Part shown: positions 7,808 through 16,330 of the stretch, one piece after another
How positions within the stretch are numbered: position 1 is the stretch's first letter
How the letters are laid out: each line of letters opens with the position of its first letter
Source of the DNA: Lipingzhangella_A rawalii
GTDB lineage: Bacteria; Actinomycetota; Actinomycetes; Streptosporangiales; Streptosporangiaceae
Direction of reading: 5' to 3'
DNA length: 64,000 bases
Assembly (NCBI RefSeq): GCF_031628175.1
Contig: NZ_JAVLVT010000006.1
Span: forward strand, 186,001 to 250,000
Notes under the pieces: model-generated
Told to the model about the DNA's origin: nothing
Database searches by the model: none
The model's input: the letters and a program-made list of their open reading frames with translations, nothing else
Made by a program: the position numbers and the translations under genes

Positions 7808-9820
7808 CTAGTTCAGGTGCACCTCGGAGGCGTCGTCTCCGAGGGTGCGCTCCAGGAACTGGGGATTCCCGTCGAGCCAGGCGCGGACCGCGTCCCGCTC
7901 GTCCTCGTGCTCCTCGAAGAAGATTTCCTCGAACAGTGTGACGAGTTCGTCTTCGCCGAGGTGGAACTCCTCCAGCCACTCCCGCAACTGGGGGTGATCC
8001 GCGCTGAAGCCGTCCCGTGCCAGGGCGTGGAGCTGTTCACCGTCTCCCAGGGATCCTTCCGGATCCGCCAGGTCCTTGAGGTCGTGCTCCGCGTAGGCGG
8101 TGTGCGGGTGCCACAGGGTGACGACCACGGGTTCTTCTTCCCGGATTGCGTAATCGAGTTCCACGGTCATCGCTGCGGAGGAGCCCGCGAAGAGGTCGAT
8201 GCTGTCCAGGCCGTAGTCGGGGAGGACGTGTTCCCGGGTGGTGGACATGTGTCCCGAGTCCTGTTCGATACCGATGATCTGGTTGTCGAACAGCTCAGCG
8301 TTCCCCGGGAGGTCGGCGATCGAGTCCACCTCCTCCACATAGTCCGGAACGGTGAGGGTCAGGACCGCATTGTCGTACCAGGACCCGAGATCCTCCCACC
8401 GGTCGGAGTATTCGTCGGCGTAGGCGCCGTGGGTGTCCGGGAACCAGGCGTCCAGGAACAGGTCGACGTTTCCGGAGGCCACGTCCTCGAAGGCGGGCTC
8501 CACGTCGTGTTCCACGATTTCGACCTCGTGCCCGGCACCGTCCAGGATCGTCGCCCACAGGTGCGTCACCGCGATGGCCTCGTCCCAGGGAATCAGGGCG
8601 ATCTGGATGACGTCGTCGTCGACGTGTTCCTCCTCGTCCGCCCCGGGGAGGACGAGCCAGGTGCCAACCCCGAGGACCAGGGCGAGCACGGCCGCCGCGA
8701 CGGTGGCGAGCACTGCGATCCGCGTGCCGGGCCCGGAGCTGTCCTCGTCATCGAGTGCGGTGTCGGCGTCCCCTGGTGGTGGCGGGGTCGGGGGGTAGGC
8801 CGACATGTGGGGCGTGGCGGCCCCGTCGGATCCCGGAGTGATTGGGGGATTCCAGTTGGATCGGATCACCGCGTCGGCGATGTCGGTGGTGCTGGTGCTG
8901 TCGGCCTCCGCGGCAGCTGCGGCTGCGGCAGCCGTGGCACCGCCCTTGGCCACCATGTACACCAGTTCGGCGGCACTGGGACGATCGGTGGGATCCTTCG
9001 CCAGCGCTCGTTCCACCGGTTGGGCCAGGTCTGGGGGGAGGCCGGACAGCTCGGGCTCCTCGGTGAGGACCCGCTGCATGAGGTCCTCCGGAGTTCCCGT
9101 GCCGAAGGGGTGCTGGCCGGTCGCGGCGTAGGCCACGAGTGCTCCCCAGGTGAAGATGTCGGAACGGGGGCCGGCCTGGCCGTTGATCCGTTCCGGGCTG
9201 AGCCAGGCGGGAGACCCGGTGAGGGCGCCCACGTTGGAGATCGGGTCCCCGTCCACAGCCTGTGTGATGCCGAAGTCCAGCACGGTCGGGCCGTCCGGCG
9301 CGAGGATCACGTTGGCTGGGGTGAGGTTACGGTGCAGGATGCCGGTGGCGTGGATTCCCGTGAGGGCCTCGGCGACCCCCGCGGCCAGTGCCCGCGACAT
9401 CCCCGCGGACAGGGCACCCTGGCCGCCCACCCAGCGGGCCAGGGTCAACCCGGGAACGTAGGCGGTCGCATACCAGGGGTGGGTTCCCTCCGTGGCCCCG
9501 TCCAGGAGGGGCGCGATGTGCCGTGCCCGTACCCGCTGCATCTGGGCGATCTCGGTCAGGAAGGCGTCCACGGCTTCGTCGTCGGGAAGATGGTCCGTGG
9601 AGATGAGTTTGACGGCGAGCCACCGCCCCAGGGCATCGGTGGCACCGTAGACCACGCCCAGAGTTCCGGCCCCGAGCCTGCCCTGTACCGCGTACGGGCC
9701 GATCGTCGAAGGGTCGCCCTGGAGGAGCGATTGCAGCGGAGGCCAGGGTTCCTGGGGTGCTTTCCGGTGCAGAGCCGGCTCTTCCGGCTGGTGCATGGGG
9801 GACTGTGGGGGGAACGTCAC
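7808..9820 (-). CDS. Transmembrane Ser/Thr (pseudo)kinase with extracellular OpuAC betaine-binding domain
   Basis: 670 aa. Residues ~42-290 are a Hanks-type kinase domain: glycine loop GRLGAGTLGVVYG (48-60), VAIK-like lysine K71 in LAVKLIS, helix-C glutamate E90, and DFG at 182-184. The catalytic loop, however, reads HRNLTPAN (163-170), so the catalytic Asp is Asn165 and the usual Lys is Thr167. A poly-Ala stretch and acidic/proline linker (295-365) precede one membrane helix (~367-391). Residues ~404-670 are a complete OpuAC-type domain with the LDAWFPDTH, GSWYDN and TLWHPHT aromatic motifs. The start is GTG with GGAGG 7 nt upstream. The open frame continues to 10777, but that part is antisense of opuAC. 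It lies beside the betaine transporter, so osmolyte sensing is the natural inference. Confidence 0.88.
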   Translation of the reverse strand: MTFPPQSPMHQPEEPALHRKAPQEPWPPLQSLLQGDPSTIGPYAVQGRLGAGTLGVVYGATDALGRWLAVKLISTDHLPDDEAVDAFLTEIAQMQRVRARHIAPLLDGATEGTHPWYATAYVPGLTLARWVGGQGALSAGMSRALAAGVAEALTGIHATGILHRNLTPANVILAPDGPTVLDFGITQAVDGDPISNVGALTGSPAWLSPERINGQAGPRSDIFTWGALVAYAATGQHPFGTGTPEDLMQRVLTEEPELSGLPPDLAQPVERALAKDPTDRPSAAELVYMVAKGGATAAAAAAAAEADSTSTTDIADAVIRSNWNPPITPGSDGAATPHMSAYPPTPPPPGDADTALDDEDSSGPGTRIAVLATVAAAVLALVLGVGTWLVLPGADEEEHVDDDVIQIALIPWDEAIAVTHLWATILDGAGHEVEIVEHDVEPAFEDVASGNVDLFLDAWFPDTHGAYADEYSDRWEDLGSWYDNAVLTLTVPDYVEEVDSIADLPGNAELFDNQIIGIEQDSGHMSTTREHVLPDYGLDSIDLFAGSSAAMTVELDYAIREEEPVVVTLWHPHTAYAEHDLKDLADPEGSLGDGEQLHALARDGFSADHPQLREWLEEFHLGEDELVTLFEEIFFEEHEDERDAVRAWLDGNPQFLERTLGDDASEVHLN

Positions 9821-9890
9821 GGGGGATCCTCCCGGTGCGGGGCCTCTGCCGAACACTTCCATTGTTGCTGGCGGGCGCGGTGTGTGCCAC

Positions 9891-9910
9891 GTCGGGAGGG
9901 ATATCCCGAC
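9891..9910. promoter_or_regulatory. Inverted repeat upstream of the kinase/OpuAC gene
   Basis: GTCGGGA and TCCCGAC flank a 6-nt spacer, ~70 nt before the kinase start. Its position fits an operator or a leader hairpin; the binding protein is unknown. Confidence 0.4.
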
Positions 9911-9967
9911 GGCCGTCATGTCCTGAACTGGGAATTCGTGCGGGCGGCCGGTTCCGGCCAGCCAGCC

Positions 9968-10004
9968 GCATGTGGGCCGTCCCGTTCCGGGACGGCCCAC
10001 ATGC
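9968..10004 (-). terminator. Strong hairpin terminator after opuAC
   Basis: A perfect 16-bp stem (arms 9968-9983 and 9989-10004) with a 5-nt loop lies 20 nt past the opuAC stop. It separates the transporter operon from the downstream kinase gene, implying separate transcription. The copied opuAC segment (5723-6566) stops 10 nt short of this hairpin, so the chimeric gene lacks it. Confidence 0.8.
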
Positions 10005-10013
10005 GTGTCGAAT

Positions 10014-10857
10014 GCTCGTGTGTTTAGTTGAGGTTGATGTCGTCGGCGTGGTCGCCGAGGGTGCGGTCGAGGAAGTCGGTGTTGTCTTGGAGCCAGACGC
10101 GGGCGCCTTCTTCTTCGTCGCCTTCGTGTTCGTTGACGACGAGGTTGGTGAGTTCGGCGATCTCGTCTGGGGACAGGTTGAAGTCGCCGAGCCATTCGGC
10201 GACTTCGGGGGCGTCGTCGCTGAAGCCGTCGCGGGCGATGGACTCCAGGGTTTCGCCTTCGCCGAGGGTGCCTTCGGGGTCCTCGAGGTCCTTGAGGTCG
10301 TACTCGGCGTAGGCGGGGTGGGGACGCCACAGGGTCACGACGATGGGCTCTTCGGCGGCGATGGCCGAGTCGAGTTCGGTGAGCATGCCGGCGGTGGAGG
10401 ATTCGTCGTGGGTGAAGTCGTCGTCCAGCCCGTAGGTGGGCATCACTTCGTCGTTGGTGAGCTGGGCGAGGCCGGAGCCGGATTCGATGCCGACGATTTG
10501 GTTGTCGAATAGGTCGGCGTTGTCGGCGAGGTCGGCGATGGAGTCCACCTCGTCGACGTATTCCGGCACGGTCAGGTGCAGGGTTGCGTCGTCGTACCAG
10601 GCGCCGAGTTCTTCGATGTCCTCGCCGTACTCGTCCATGTATTCGCCGTGGGTGTCGGGCAGCCAGGTGTCCAGGAACAGGTCCACGTCGCCCTGGGCCA
10701 CGCCCTGGAAGGTGGGGGCGACGTCCAGCTCTTCGATGCTGACGTCGTAGCCCTTCTCTTCCAGAATGACCGACCACAGGTGCGTGACCGCGATCGCCTC
10801 TTCCCAGGGGATCAGCCCGATACTGATCTCCTGACCCTCACCAACATCCTCCTCCGG
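10014..10857. repeat. 844-bp duplicated segment, copy B (native opuAC)
   Basis: This copy matches 5723-6566 exactly by eye. It is judged the donor because it sits in the transporter operon with a native signal peptide, its own terminator and permease/ATPase partners. Confidence 0.9.
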
Positions 10858-10968
10858 GCCGGTCGCCACCTCCTCGTCTGCGCCGTTGCAGGCGGTGGCC
10901 AGGAGGGACACCGATGCCACGGCGGCGCCGAGGGCGGTCAGTCGGCTGTTGCGTTTGGTCAGTCGCAC
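10024..10968 (-). CDS. opuAC: Glycine betaine ABC transporter substrate-binding lipoprotein
   Basis: 314 aa. The signal peptide ends in the lipobox LATAC, with Cys27 as the lipid anchor. The mature protein begins with an acidic linker, then QEISIGLIPWEEAIAVTHLW, the standard N-lobe start of OpuAC/ProX binding proteins. The tryptophans in LDTWLPDTH, GAWYDD and TLWRPHP are expected to form the cation-pi cage for glycine betaine or proline betaine. The protein is strongly acidic, as in salt-adapted actinomycetes. The start is GTG with GAGGTGA upstream. It is the third gene of the transporter operon, 87 nt after the permease stop. Confidence 0.92.
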   Translation of the reverse strand: MRLTKRNSRLTALGAAVASVSLLATACNGADEEVATGPEEDVGEGQEISIGLIPWEEAIAVTHLWSVILEEKGYDVSIEELDVAPTFQGVAQGDVDLFLDTWLPDTHGEYMDEYGEDIEELGAWYDDATLHLTVPEYVDEVDSIADLADNADLFDNQIVGIESGSGLAQLTNDEVMPTYGLDDDFTHDESSTAGMLTELDSAIAAEEPIVVTLWRPHPAYAEYDLKDLEDPEGTLGEGETLESIARDGFSDDAPEVAEWLGDFNLSPDEIAELTNLVVNEHEGDEEEGARVWLQDNTDFLDRTLGDHADDINLN

Positions 10969-11015
10969 GTTGATCACCTCTGAATATCTGTGCGGTTTGG
11001 ACCGAGAGGTCTGGC

Positions 11016-11025
11016 GTGACGTCAC
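11016..11025. promoter_or_regulatory. GTGACGTCAC palindrome before opuAC
   Basis: A 10-bp perfect palindrome lies in the 87-nt gap between the permease stop and the opuAC start. It may belong to an internal promoter that raises binding-protein expression over the membrane components; this is inference. Confidence 0.35.
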
Positions 11026-11055
11026 ACCTATCGGATTATGCGTGCTCGGGCGCCG

Positions 11056-12300
11056 TCAGGCAGCGGCGGCTCGCCGTCGGGCCCGTTCGGCGGGGGAGAA
11101 CCGGGTCACGGAGCTCGTGAGCCGGTCCAGGAAGATCGCCAACAGGACCACGGCAATACCCCCTTCAAACCCGAGCGCGCTGTCAGCCTGGGCGATGCCG
11201 GAGTACACGGTGCTTCCGAGTCCCCCGGCACCCACCATTCCGGCGATCACCACCATGGAGAGGCTGAGCATGATCACCTGGTTGACACCGGCCATGATGG
11301 TGGCCAGAGCGAGTGGGAGCTGGATGCCCCGCAGAATCTGGGTGTTCGGTGCCCCGAAGGCCTCACCGGCCTCCACCAGCTCCTTGTCGACCTGGCGGAT
11401 CCCGAGTTCCGTGAGGCGCACCCCGGGCGGCATCGCGAACACGATCGTGGCGATAACACCCGGGACCTGTCCCACACCGAAGAAGGCGATGGCGGGAATC
11501 AGGTAGACGAAGGCGGGCATCGTCTGCATGAAGTCCAGCACTGGCTTCACCAGCGCGCTCACCCGGTTGTTGTACGCCGCAATGATGCCGATGGGGACGG
11601 CGATGGTGACGGCGGCTCCGGTGGCAACCAGCACCAGGGCCAGGGTGCTCATGGCTTCTTCCCAGCGGTTCATACTGACGATGAGCATGAATCCGAGAAG
11701 GGCGAACACGGCCAGGCGCCAGCCCGCCACCGCGAAGGCGAGAGTGGCGAATAGGAGTACCCCGAAGACGTCGAAGGGCACCCCGAACGTGTGCTCACCG
11801 AGCAGGATCACCAGCAGAGCCACCACGGCGCCGCCCGCCAAGATCCACTGGGAACGGGCCGCGGTCGTGGTGAAACTCAGCGCCGTCACGGCCAGAAGCA
11901 GAGCCAGGGCGACCAGCAGCGGCGGATAGACGAATTCGCTGTCGAACAGGCCCATCGCCCATTGGAACAGGGGCGCCGGCAGTTGGACGATGGCGGCTGT
12001 GGCCACGCCCCCGGCGAGTTCGGCCACCAGCAGGGCGATGTAGGAAACCACGGTGATCAGGACCGGGAGTCGTACCTGCTGGCGCAGCAGCCCAAGCGCG
12101 ATGACGGCACTGGCGAGGACGGTGAGCTGGGTGGCCGAGGGCTCGTAGAGGAAGTCGCCGAGAGCACCGACGATGGTGTCGATCACCAGGCCGATGGCGT
12201 CGAACAGCGGCCCCAGATTGTCCCGGAGCCAGTTGATCAGGTTTTCGAACGCCGTCCCGACGGGGATACGCGGCAGCTCGATTGCCGCCTGCGGACTCAC
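11056..12300 (-). CDS. opuAB: Glycine betaine ABC transporter permease
   Basis: 414 aa, polytopic. An N-terminal amphipathic/periplasmic stretch is followed by several hydrophobic helices (~45-195) not needed for the core. The BPD_transp_1 permease domain then carries the family block VLDFMQTMPAFVYLIPAIAF. The ATPase-coupling EAA loop appears as VEAGEAFGAPNTQILRGIQLP. It forms the membrane channel of the OpuA/ProU importer. The GTG start overlaps the ATPase stop by 4 nt (GTGA), indicating translational coupling. Confidence 0.92.
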   Translation of the reverse strand: MSPQAAIELPRIPVGTAFENLINWLRDNLGPLFDAIGLVIDTIVGALGDFLYEPSATQLTVLASAVIALGLLRQQVRLPVLITVVSYIALLVAELAGGVATAAIVQLPAPLFQWAMGLFDSEFVYPPLLVALALLLAVTALSFTTTAARSQWILAGGAVVALLVILLGEHTFGVPFDVFGVLLFATLAFAVAGWRLAVFALLGFMLIVSMNRWEEAMSTLALVLVATGAAVTIAVPIGIIAAYNNRVSALVKPVLDFMQTMPAFVYLIPAIAFFGVGQVPGVIATIVFAMPPGVRLTELGIRQVDKELVEAGEAFGAPNTQILRGIQLPLALATIMAGVNQVIMLSLSMVVIAGMVGAGGLGSTVYSGIAQADSALGFEGGIAVVLLAIFLDRLTSSVTRFSPAERARRRAAAA

Positions 12301-13571
12301 TGCTGTTCCTCCTCGCTGGTCGCGGTAGCGCCGTCCCCGGTTTCGCCCGGTTCCTCCTCGGGCGGTTCCGTCTGCTCGTCGGAGGTGGCAGAGCCGTTCT
12401 GTGAGGCCAGCGCCGCCAGCAGCGTGACGCGGGGAATCACGCCCACCAGGCGTTTCTCGTCGTCCACCACGGCCAAGGGGTAGGGTGTCTCCGCTGCCTG
12501 GTGGAACAGTTCAGCCAACGGGGTCTCGGGACTGACCTGTTCCACATCGTCGTTGACCAGATTGTCGAGCTTGGTGACACCGGTCCGTACGGCCTCGCCG
12601 ATCGCTTCCTCCCGCACGATGCCGACCAGGCGCCGGTCGCGTCGTACGACGAAGGTCGTGGCAACCTGGTTGTCCCGCATGGTGCGCAGGGCGGTGCGGG
12701 GGCCGCTACTCGGGTCCACCACCGGGATCGGTGGTTCCATGACCGAGGACGCGGTCAGAACCCGGGTGCGGTCCACGTCTTCCACGAACTGGGCCACGTA
12801 GTCGTTGGCCGGATCGTTGAGGATCTCCTCGGCGGTACCGATCTGGGCAACCCGACCGTCCCGCAGGACGCAGATCCGGTCACCGAGGCGCATGGCCTCG
12901 TTCAGGTCGTGGGTGATGAAGACGATCGTCTTGCCGAGGGTGTGTTGGAGCTCGAGGAGCTGGGACTGCATATCGCGGCGAATCAGAGGGTCCAGCGCGC
13001 TGAACGCCTCGTCCATCAGGATGATGTCGGTGTCGGCCGCGAGTGCCCGTGCGAGACCCACCCGCTGGCGCATGCCGCCGGAGAGCTGCTCGGGCAGGTG
13101 GTCCTCCCAGCCGTCCAGTCCGACGAGCCCCAAGGCCTCGCTGGCGCGTTCCCTGCGCTCGGGACGCGGAATACCCTGCACCTCCAGCCCGTAGGCAGCG
13201 TTCTCCAACACCGAACGGTGCGGGAACAGGGCGAAGTGCTGGAAGACCATGCTGATCTTCTTGCTGCGCAGGGCCCGCAGGTCGCGATGCCCGAGATCGG
13301 TGATGCTGGTCCCGTCGATTTCGACCGTGCCGGCGCTCGGCTCCAGCAGGCCGTTCAGCATACGGATCAGTGTGGATTTCCCGGATCCGGACAGACCCAT
13401 CACAACGAAGATCTCTCCGGCCTTGACGTCGAAGGAGACGTCAATAACGGCGGCAGTGACCCCCAGGTCCTGGATCTCGTCCCGGTGTCGGCCATCGGAG
13501 AGCAGCTCGACAGCCTTGCTCTCCCTCCTGCCGAACACCTTGTAGAGGTCGGTTACACGTACTGCTGGCAC
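12297..13571 (-). CDS. opuAA: Glycine betaine ABC transporter ATPase with tandem CBS domains
   Basis: 424 aa. Walker A GLSGSGKST, signature LSGGMRQRVGLARALA and Walker B DIILMDEAFSALDPL are all intact. The N-terminal DLYKVFGRR is typical of ProV/OpuAA. The C-terminal ~130 residues hold a CBS pair, which in OpuA senses ionic strength or c-di-AMP and gates transport. A very acidic tail follows. The GTG at 13571 is chosen because GAGG lies 5 nt upstream and homologues begin here; an in-frame ATG at 13622 is possible. First gene of the operon. Confidence 0.92.
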   Translation of the reverse strand: MPAVRVTDLYKVFGRRESKAVELLSDGRHRDEIQDLGVTAAVIDVSFDVKAGEIFVVMGLSGSGKSTLIRMLNGLLEPSAGTVEIDGTSITDLGHRDLRALRSKKISMVFQHFALFPHRSVLENAAYGLEVQGIPRPERRERASEALGLVGLDGWEDHLPEQLSGGMRQRVGLARALAADTDIILMDEAFSALDPLIRRDMQSQLLELQHTLGKTIVFITHDLNEAMRLGDRICVLRDGRVAQIGTAEEILNDPANDYVAQFVEDVDRTRVLTASSVMEPPIPVVDPSSGPRTALRTMRDNQVATTFVVRRDRRLVGIVREEAIGEAVRTGVTKLDNLVNDDVEQVSPETPLAELFHQAAETPYPLAVVDDEKRLVGVIPRVTLLAALASQNGSATSDEQTEPPEEEPGETGDGATATSEEEQQ

Positions 13572-14054
13572 GGTCTCCTCTTCGTTCCTGTAGCCGGCAG
13601 GGACAGGTTTGCTTCCCGCCATCACCACCCGAGCCCGCTGGTCAGGCGGCATCGAGTGTTCCCGGTGCCGCCCCGGATCGTACGGGGCTGCCCCTGACTG
13701 GTCCGCCGGTGCACCTGTGGTTCAGGTGTGTCACCTGCGGCGATGACCAGTAAGCCACATTACCGACCAGTCGGGTTCTACACCCGTTCCGTGATAACGA
13801 CGTCGTAACGCACATCCCGTGTATGGCTGTGCCGAAGCCCGAATGTGCACCGGACTCGCCGACGTGCTTCCGCGCGGTTGTGATCCCTGTCACTGGGGGA
13901 GCCTAGGCGTGGCGTGTCACGGTGCGCATGAGTCGGGGTAACAACCCTCTACCGGATACGCGGATGCGGAATAGGAGTGCCTGGTGGAGACCGGAACCGG
14001 AATGACGGCGCGGGTGCCACACCGTTCTTGCGGGGGTCACGTAGAGTCGGATAC
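13572..14054. promoter_or_regulatory. Divergent promoter region of opuA operon and rhomboid gene
   Basis: 480 bp without genes. It contains three CACCTG/CAGGTG elements in alternating orientation (13712-13717, 13723-13728, 13732-13737), about 140 nt upstream of opuAA. These could form an operator. No other structure was convincing. Confidence 0.35.
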
Positions 14055-14645
14055 GTGGCGCAGTCTCGGATTCGTGCGGTTCTGGTCGTGGTGGCGCTCA
14101 CCGCGGTGATGTGGCTGCTACAGATCAGCAGGATGCTGGTTCCGTGGGACGCCGCCAGCCTGGGGATCTGGCCCAGGGAGACCGACTCCTTCGCCACGAT
14201 CCTCACGTCCCCGTTCATCCATGCGAACTGGGCGCACCTGCTGGCGAACACCGTCCCACTGCTCGTGCTGGGTGCGCTGGTCGCCTTCAGCGGACTGGGG
14301 CGCTTCGCTGCGGCCTCCATCATCATTGTTCTGGTCAGTGGCCTGGGGGTGTGGCTGATCTCGCCCGCCGGGGTGCCCACTGTGGGCGCCAGTGGCCTGA
14401 TCTTCGGTTACTTCGGCTATCTGGTCCTGCGGGGCATCATCGAACGCAAGGTCATGGACATCGTGATCATGATCTGTGTCGTGCTGTTCTACGGCGGCCT
14501 GATCTTTGGGGTACTGCCGCAGGAGGGACCGATCTCCTGGCAGGGGCACCTCTTCGGATTCCTGGGAGGGCTGCTCGCGGCGTACGTCCTGCCGCGTCGG
14601 GAACGAACCGCCATACGCCAGAGCCCCTACCCCCGTCCGTACTGA
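14055..14645 (+). CDS. Rhomboid family intramembrane serine protease
   Basis: 196 aa with six predicted membrane helices. Family hallmarks: FIHANWAHLLANTVPLL in the second helix region, the catalytic serine in TVGASGLIFGYFGYLV, and the catalytic histidine in the last helix, SWQGHLFGFLGGLLA. Rhomboids cleave transmembrane substrates within the bilayer; the substrate is unknown. A GTG at 14055 gives a start close to the first helix; a further upstream GTG at 13977 would add 26 unlikely residues. It converges on dcd. Confidence 0.88.
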   Translation: MAQSRIRAVLVVVALTAVMWLLQISRMLVPWDAASLGIWPRETDSFATILTSPFIHANWAHLLANTVPLLVLGALVAFSGLGRFAAASIIIVLVSGLGVWLISPAGVPTVGASGLIFGYFGYLVLRGIIERKVMDIVIMICVVLFYGGLIFGVLPQEGPISWQGHLFGFLGGLLAAYVLPRRERTAIRQSPYPRPY

Positions 14646-14690
14646 GCCGACCCCAACCGGAGCCGGACCCCAGTCCGGCTGGGCCTCGGG

Positions 14691-14718
14691 CGCGTAGCCG
14701 CGGCCCTCGAGCTACGCG
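14691..14718. terminator. Hairpin between convergent rhomboid and dcd genes
   Basis: An 8-bp stem, CGCGTAGC (14691-14698) with GCTACGCG (14711-14718), lies in the 142-bp gap between two converging genes. It is a likely shared terminator. Confidence 0.4.
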
Positions 14719-14787
14719 GCACCCCGGTGCGCTGGGCAGGTGCCGGTTCGTCCGCCCGGGTCCGCCGGGGAGGATGCGGGGATTGGT

Positions 14788-15363
14788 TCAGACCGAGGAG
14801 CGCCCGAACCGGAGGTGCGAACGAGACGGGGTCGGGCCGCGCTGGTTCTGGTACCGCGATCCGTACTTCGTGGCGCCGTACGGGTACTCCGCGGCGGACT
14901 CCAGCCGGAACATGCACAACTGCCCGATCCGCATCCCCGGCCACAGCTTCATCGGCAGGGTCGCCACATTGGACAGCTCCAGCGTGACGTGCCCGGAAAA
15001 TCCGGGATCGATGAATCCCGCGGTGGAGTGGGTGAGCAGCCCCAGACGCCCCAGGGAGCTCTTGCCTTCGAGACGGCTGGCGATGTCCCGGGGCAGGGTC
15101 ACGATCTCGTAGGTCGACGCCAGAACGAACTCACCGGGATGCAGGATGAACGGTTCGTCCCCGTCCGGTTCCACCACCCGGGTGAGTTCCGGTTGCTCGA
15201 TCGCCGGGTCGATGTGGGCGTACTTGTGGTTCTCGAACACCCGGAAGTACCGGTCCAGGCGAACGTCGATACTGGATGGCTGGACGAGGTCCGGGTCGAA
15301 CGGGTCAATCCGGACCCGGTCCGCCTCGATCTCGCGCTTGAGATCACGATCAGAGAGCAACAC
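14788..15363 (-). CDS. dcd: dCTP deaminase, dUMP-forming
   Basis: 191 aa. N-terminus LLSDRDLKREI, then QPSSIDVRLD and GKSSLGRLGLLTHSTAGFIDPGFSG. The HSTAGFIDPG version of the active-site loop is that of the bifunctional mycobacterial enzyme, which deaminates dCTP and hydrolyses the product to dUMP for thymidylate synthesis; E. coli Dcd differs there. The C-terminal QRGPTPSRS closes over the nucleotide. The GTG at 15363 matches the conserved (M/V)LLSDRD start. Located next to tRNA-Gly. Confidence 0.93.
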   Translation of the reverse strand: MLLSDRDLKREIEADRVRIDPFDPDLVQPSSIDVRLDRYFRVFENHKYAHIDPAIEQPELTRVVEPDGDEPFILHPGEFVLASTYEIVTLPRDIASRLEGKSSLGRLGLLTHSTAGFIDPGFSGHVTLELSNVATLPMKLWPGMRIGQLCMFRLESAAEYPYGATKYGSRYQNQRGPTPSRSHLRFGRSSV

Positions 15364-15484
15364 GCTCCCGTAACCTACCGCCAGTTCCAGCGACGACAAT
15401 CCCGCCCGAACCGATTACCACCTTCGCCGGCAGATCCGATAACATACAGGACTGCGGGCCGGGAAGGTTCACCGGCGCCGGCAG

Positions 15485-15558
15485 GCGGATGTAGTTCAAT
15501 GGTAGAACTTCAGCTTCCCAAGCTGATAACGCGGGTTCGATTCCCGTCATCCGCTCCA
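15485..15558 (+). tRNA. tRNA-Gly (anticodon CCC)
   Basis: The cloverleaf folds cleanly. The acceptor stem GCGGATG pairs with CATCCGC. The D-arm is GTTCAATGGTAGAAC. The anticodon arm TCAGC-TTCCCAA-GCTGA places CCC at positions 34-36. The T-arm is CGGGTTCGATTCCCG, followed by discriminator T and encoded CCA. Its 3' half is the left attachment site of an integrated element. Confidence 0.95.
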
Positions 15559-15585
15559 CGCAGACTAAGGCCAGGTCACACCGGG
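15516..15585. repeat. attL-like direct repeat (tRNA-Gly 3' half plus flank)
   Basis: 70 bp, from the anticodon loop through the CCA and beyond, is repeated at 18117-18186. The first 50 bp are identical; one mismatch at 15566 is followed by 19 more identical bases. This is the classic product of tyrosine-integrase insertion into a tRNA gene that restores the tRNA. Confidence 0.9.
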
Positions 15586-15605
15586 AAAACCGGGGATCTG
15601 GCCTT
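15567..15605 (+). terminator. Terminator after tRNA-Gly
   Basis: AAGGCCAG (15567-15574) pairs with CTGGCCTT (15598-15605), with an inner CCGG/CCGG pairing. The related hairpin 18165-18209 follows the right attachment copy. Confidence 0.65.
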
Positions 15606-15656
15606 CGTCGTGTATGGGGCAGGAACAGGGCCGCGTGCCAGATTCTTGCCAGATGC

Positions 15657-16106
15657 TCAGCCGGGAGCCCCCACCGCGGGTGGGTCGTTGTCCTCGTCGT
15701 CGTCACCATCAGTGACACCGTTCGAGCGCTTCAGCTCGTCGGCCGCCCGATCTCCCAACGCGTCAGCGATGTCGCGTGCCCGGTCGTCCCGCGCGTGCAG
15801 GTAGACCAGCGCCGCCCGCGTGCTGGAGTGGCCCATCCGATTCATCAGCTCGCGGAGCGAGGCCCCCGCCTCCGCGGCGTAGTCCTCGAACGGCACGGCC
15901 CCCGCGTCGGGGTCCACCCACTCGTGCCGAGCGATCTCGGATTCCTTGAGGCTCAGCCACCGTTCCGCGTCCTTGCGGTTGTCAAAGGTGCGATCAGCAT
16001 TCCGGATGCTACCGTCCGGACCTTGGTAACGCGCCTGCCAGCGGCCAGAGGAGACTCGCCGAACGGCCCCGAACTGCCGCCGGTAACCCTTGTTGTTGCC
16101 CGCCAC
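15657..16106 (-). pseudogene. Tyrosine integrase with internal deletion
   Basis: 149 aa, where intact relatives have ~370-400. Residues 1-75 are the N-terminal integrase part (FGAVRRVSSGRWQARYQGPDG, then an AP2-like arm, up to VPFEDYAAE). The next residues, AGASLRELMNRMGHSSTRAALVYLHARD, belong to the extreme C-terminus, just after the HxLRH motif of intact enzymes. The core-binding domain, the catalytic Arg and HxxR, and most of the catalytic fold are missing. The final Tyr region (ALVYLHA) remains. The frame is preserved at the join, consistent with deletion between short repeats encoding AAE. It should be inactive, so the element is trapped unless helped in trans. Confidence 0.85.
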
Positions 16107-16330
16107 TACGCGGCCCTCCGCCCGTGCAGCCGGATTGGCTCGACGAGGCCGGAGGCGATGAAGTCGTCAATGGCTGATTCGGGGATGCGTACGTGTCGGC
16201 CTATGCGTACGAAGGTGATACGGCGTTCTTCGATGAGTCGCCGGGGGTAGCGCTCACTGGTGTTGAGCCGTTCGGCCGCCTGAGTCACGGTCAGCAGGCG
16301 ACCCGTGCCACGCGGGTTCGTCGAGACCAT
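16106..16330 (-). CDS. Excisionase / MerR-type helix-turn-helix protein
   Basis: 74 aa. LLTVTQAAERLNTSERYPRRLIEERRITFVRIGRHVRIPESAIDDFI (in overlapping segments) is the winged-helix excisionase fold (Xis/AlpA-like). It sits directly upstream of the integrase: its TAG stop shares one base with the integrase GTG. It would bend DNA at the attachment site for excision. The ATG start has GGTGG upstream. Confidence 0.85.
   Translation of the reverse strand: MVSTNPRGTGRLLTVTQAAERLNTSERYPRRLIEERRITFVRIGRHVRIPESAIDDFIASGLVEPIRLHGRRAA

Noticed and set aside
9821..10777. Open frame extending the kinase/OpuAC gene ~320 codons upstream
   Set aside because: It is the antisense-frame shadow of opuAC, full of Arg/Pro; the terminator hairpin at 9968-10004 interrupts it and a strong ribosome site marks GTG 9820.
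13900..14050. Possible c-di-AMP (ydaO-type) riboswitch upstream of the rhomboid gene
   Set aside because: Short GGGGGAGCC and GGGTAAC motifs occur but the required stems and spacing do not form.
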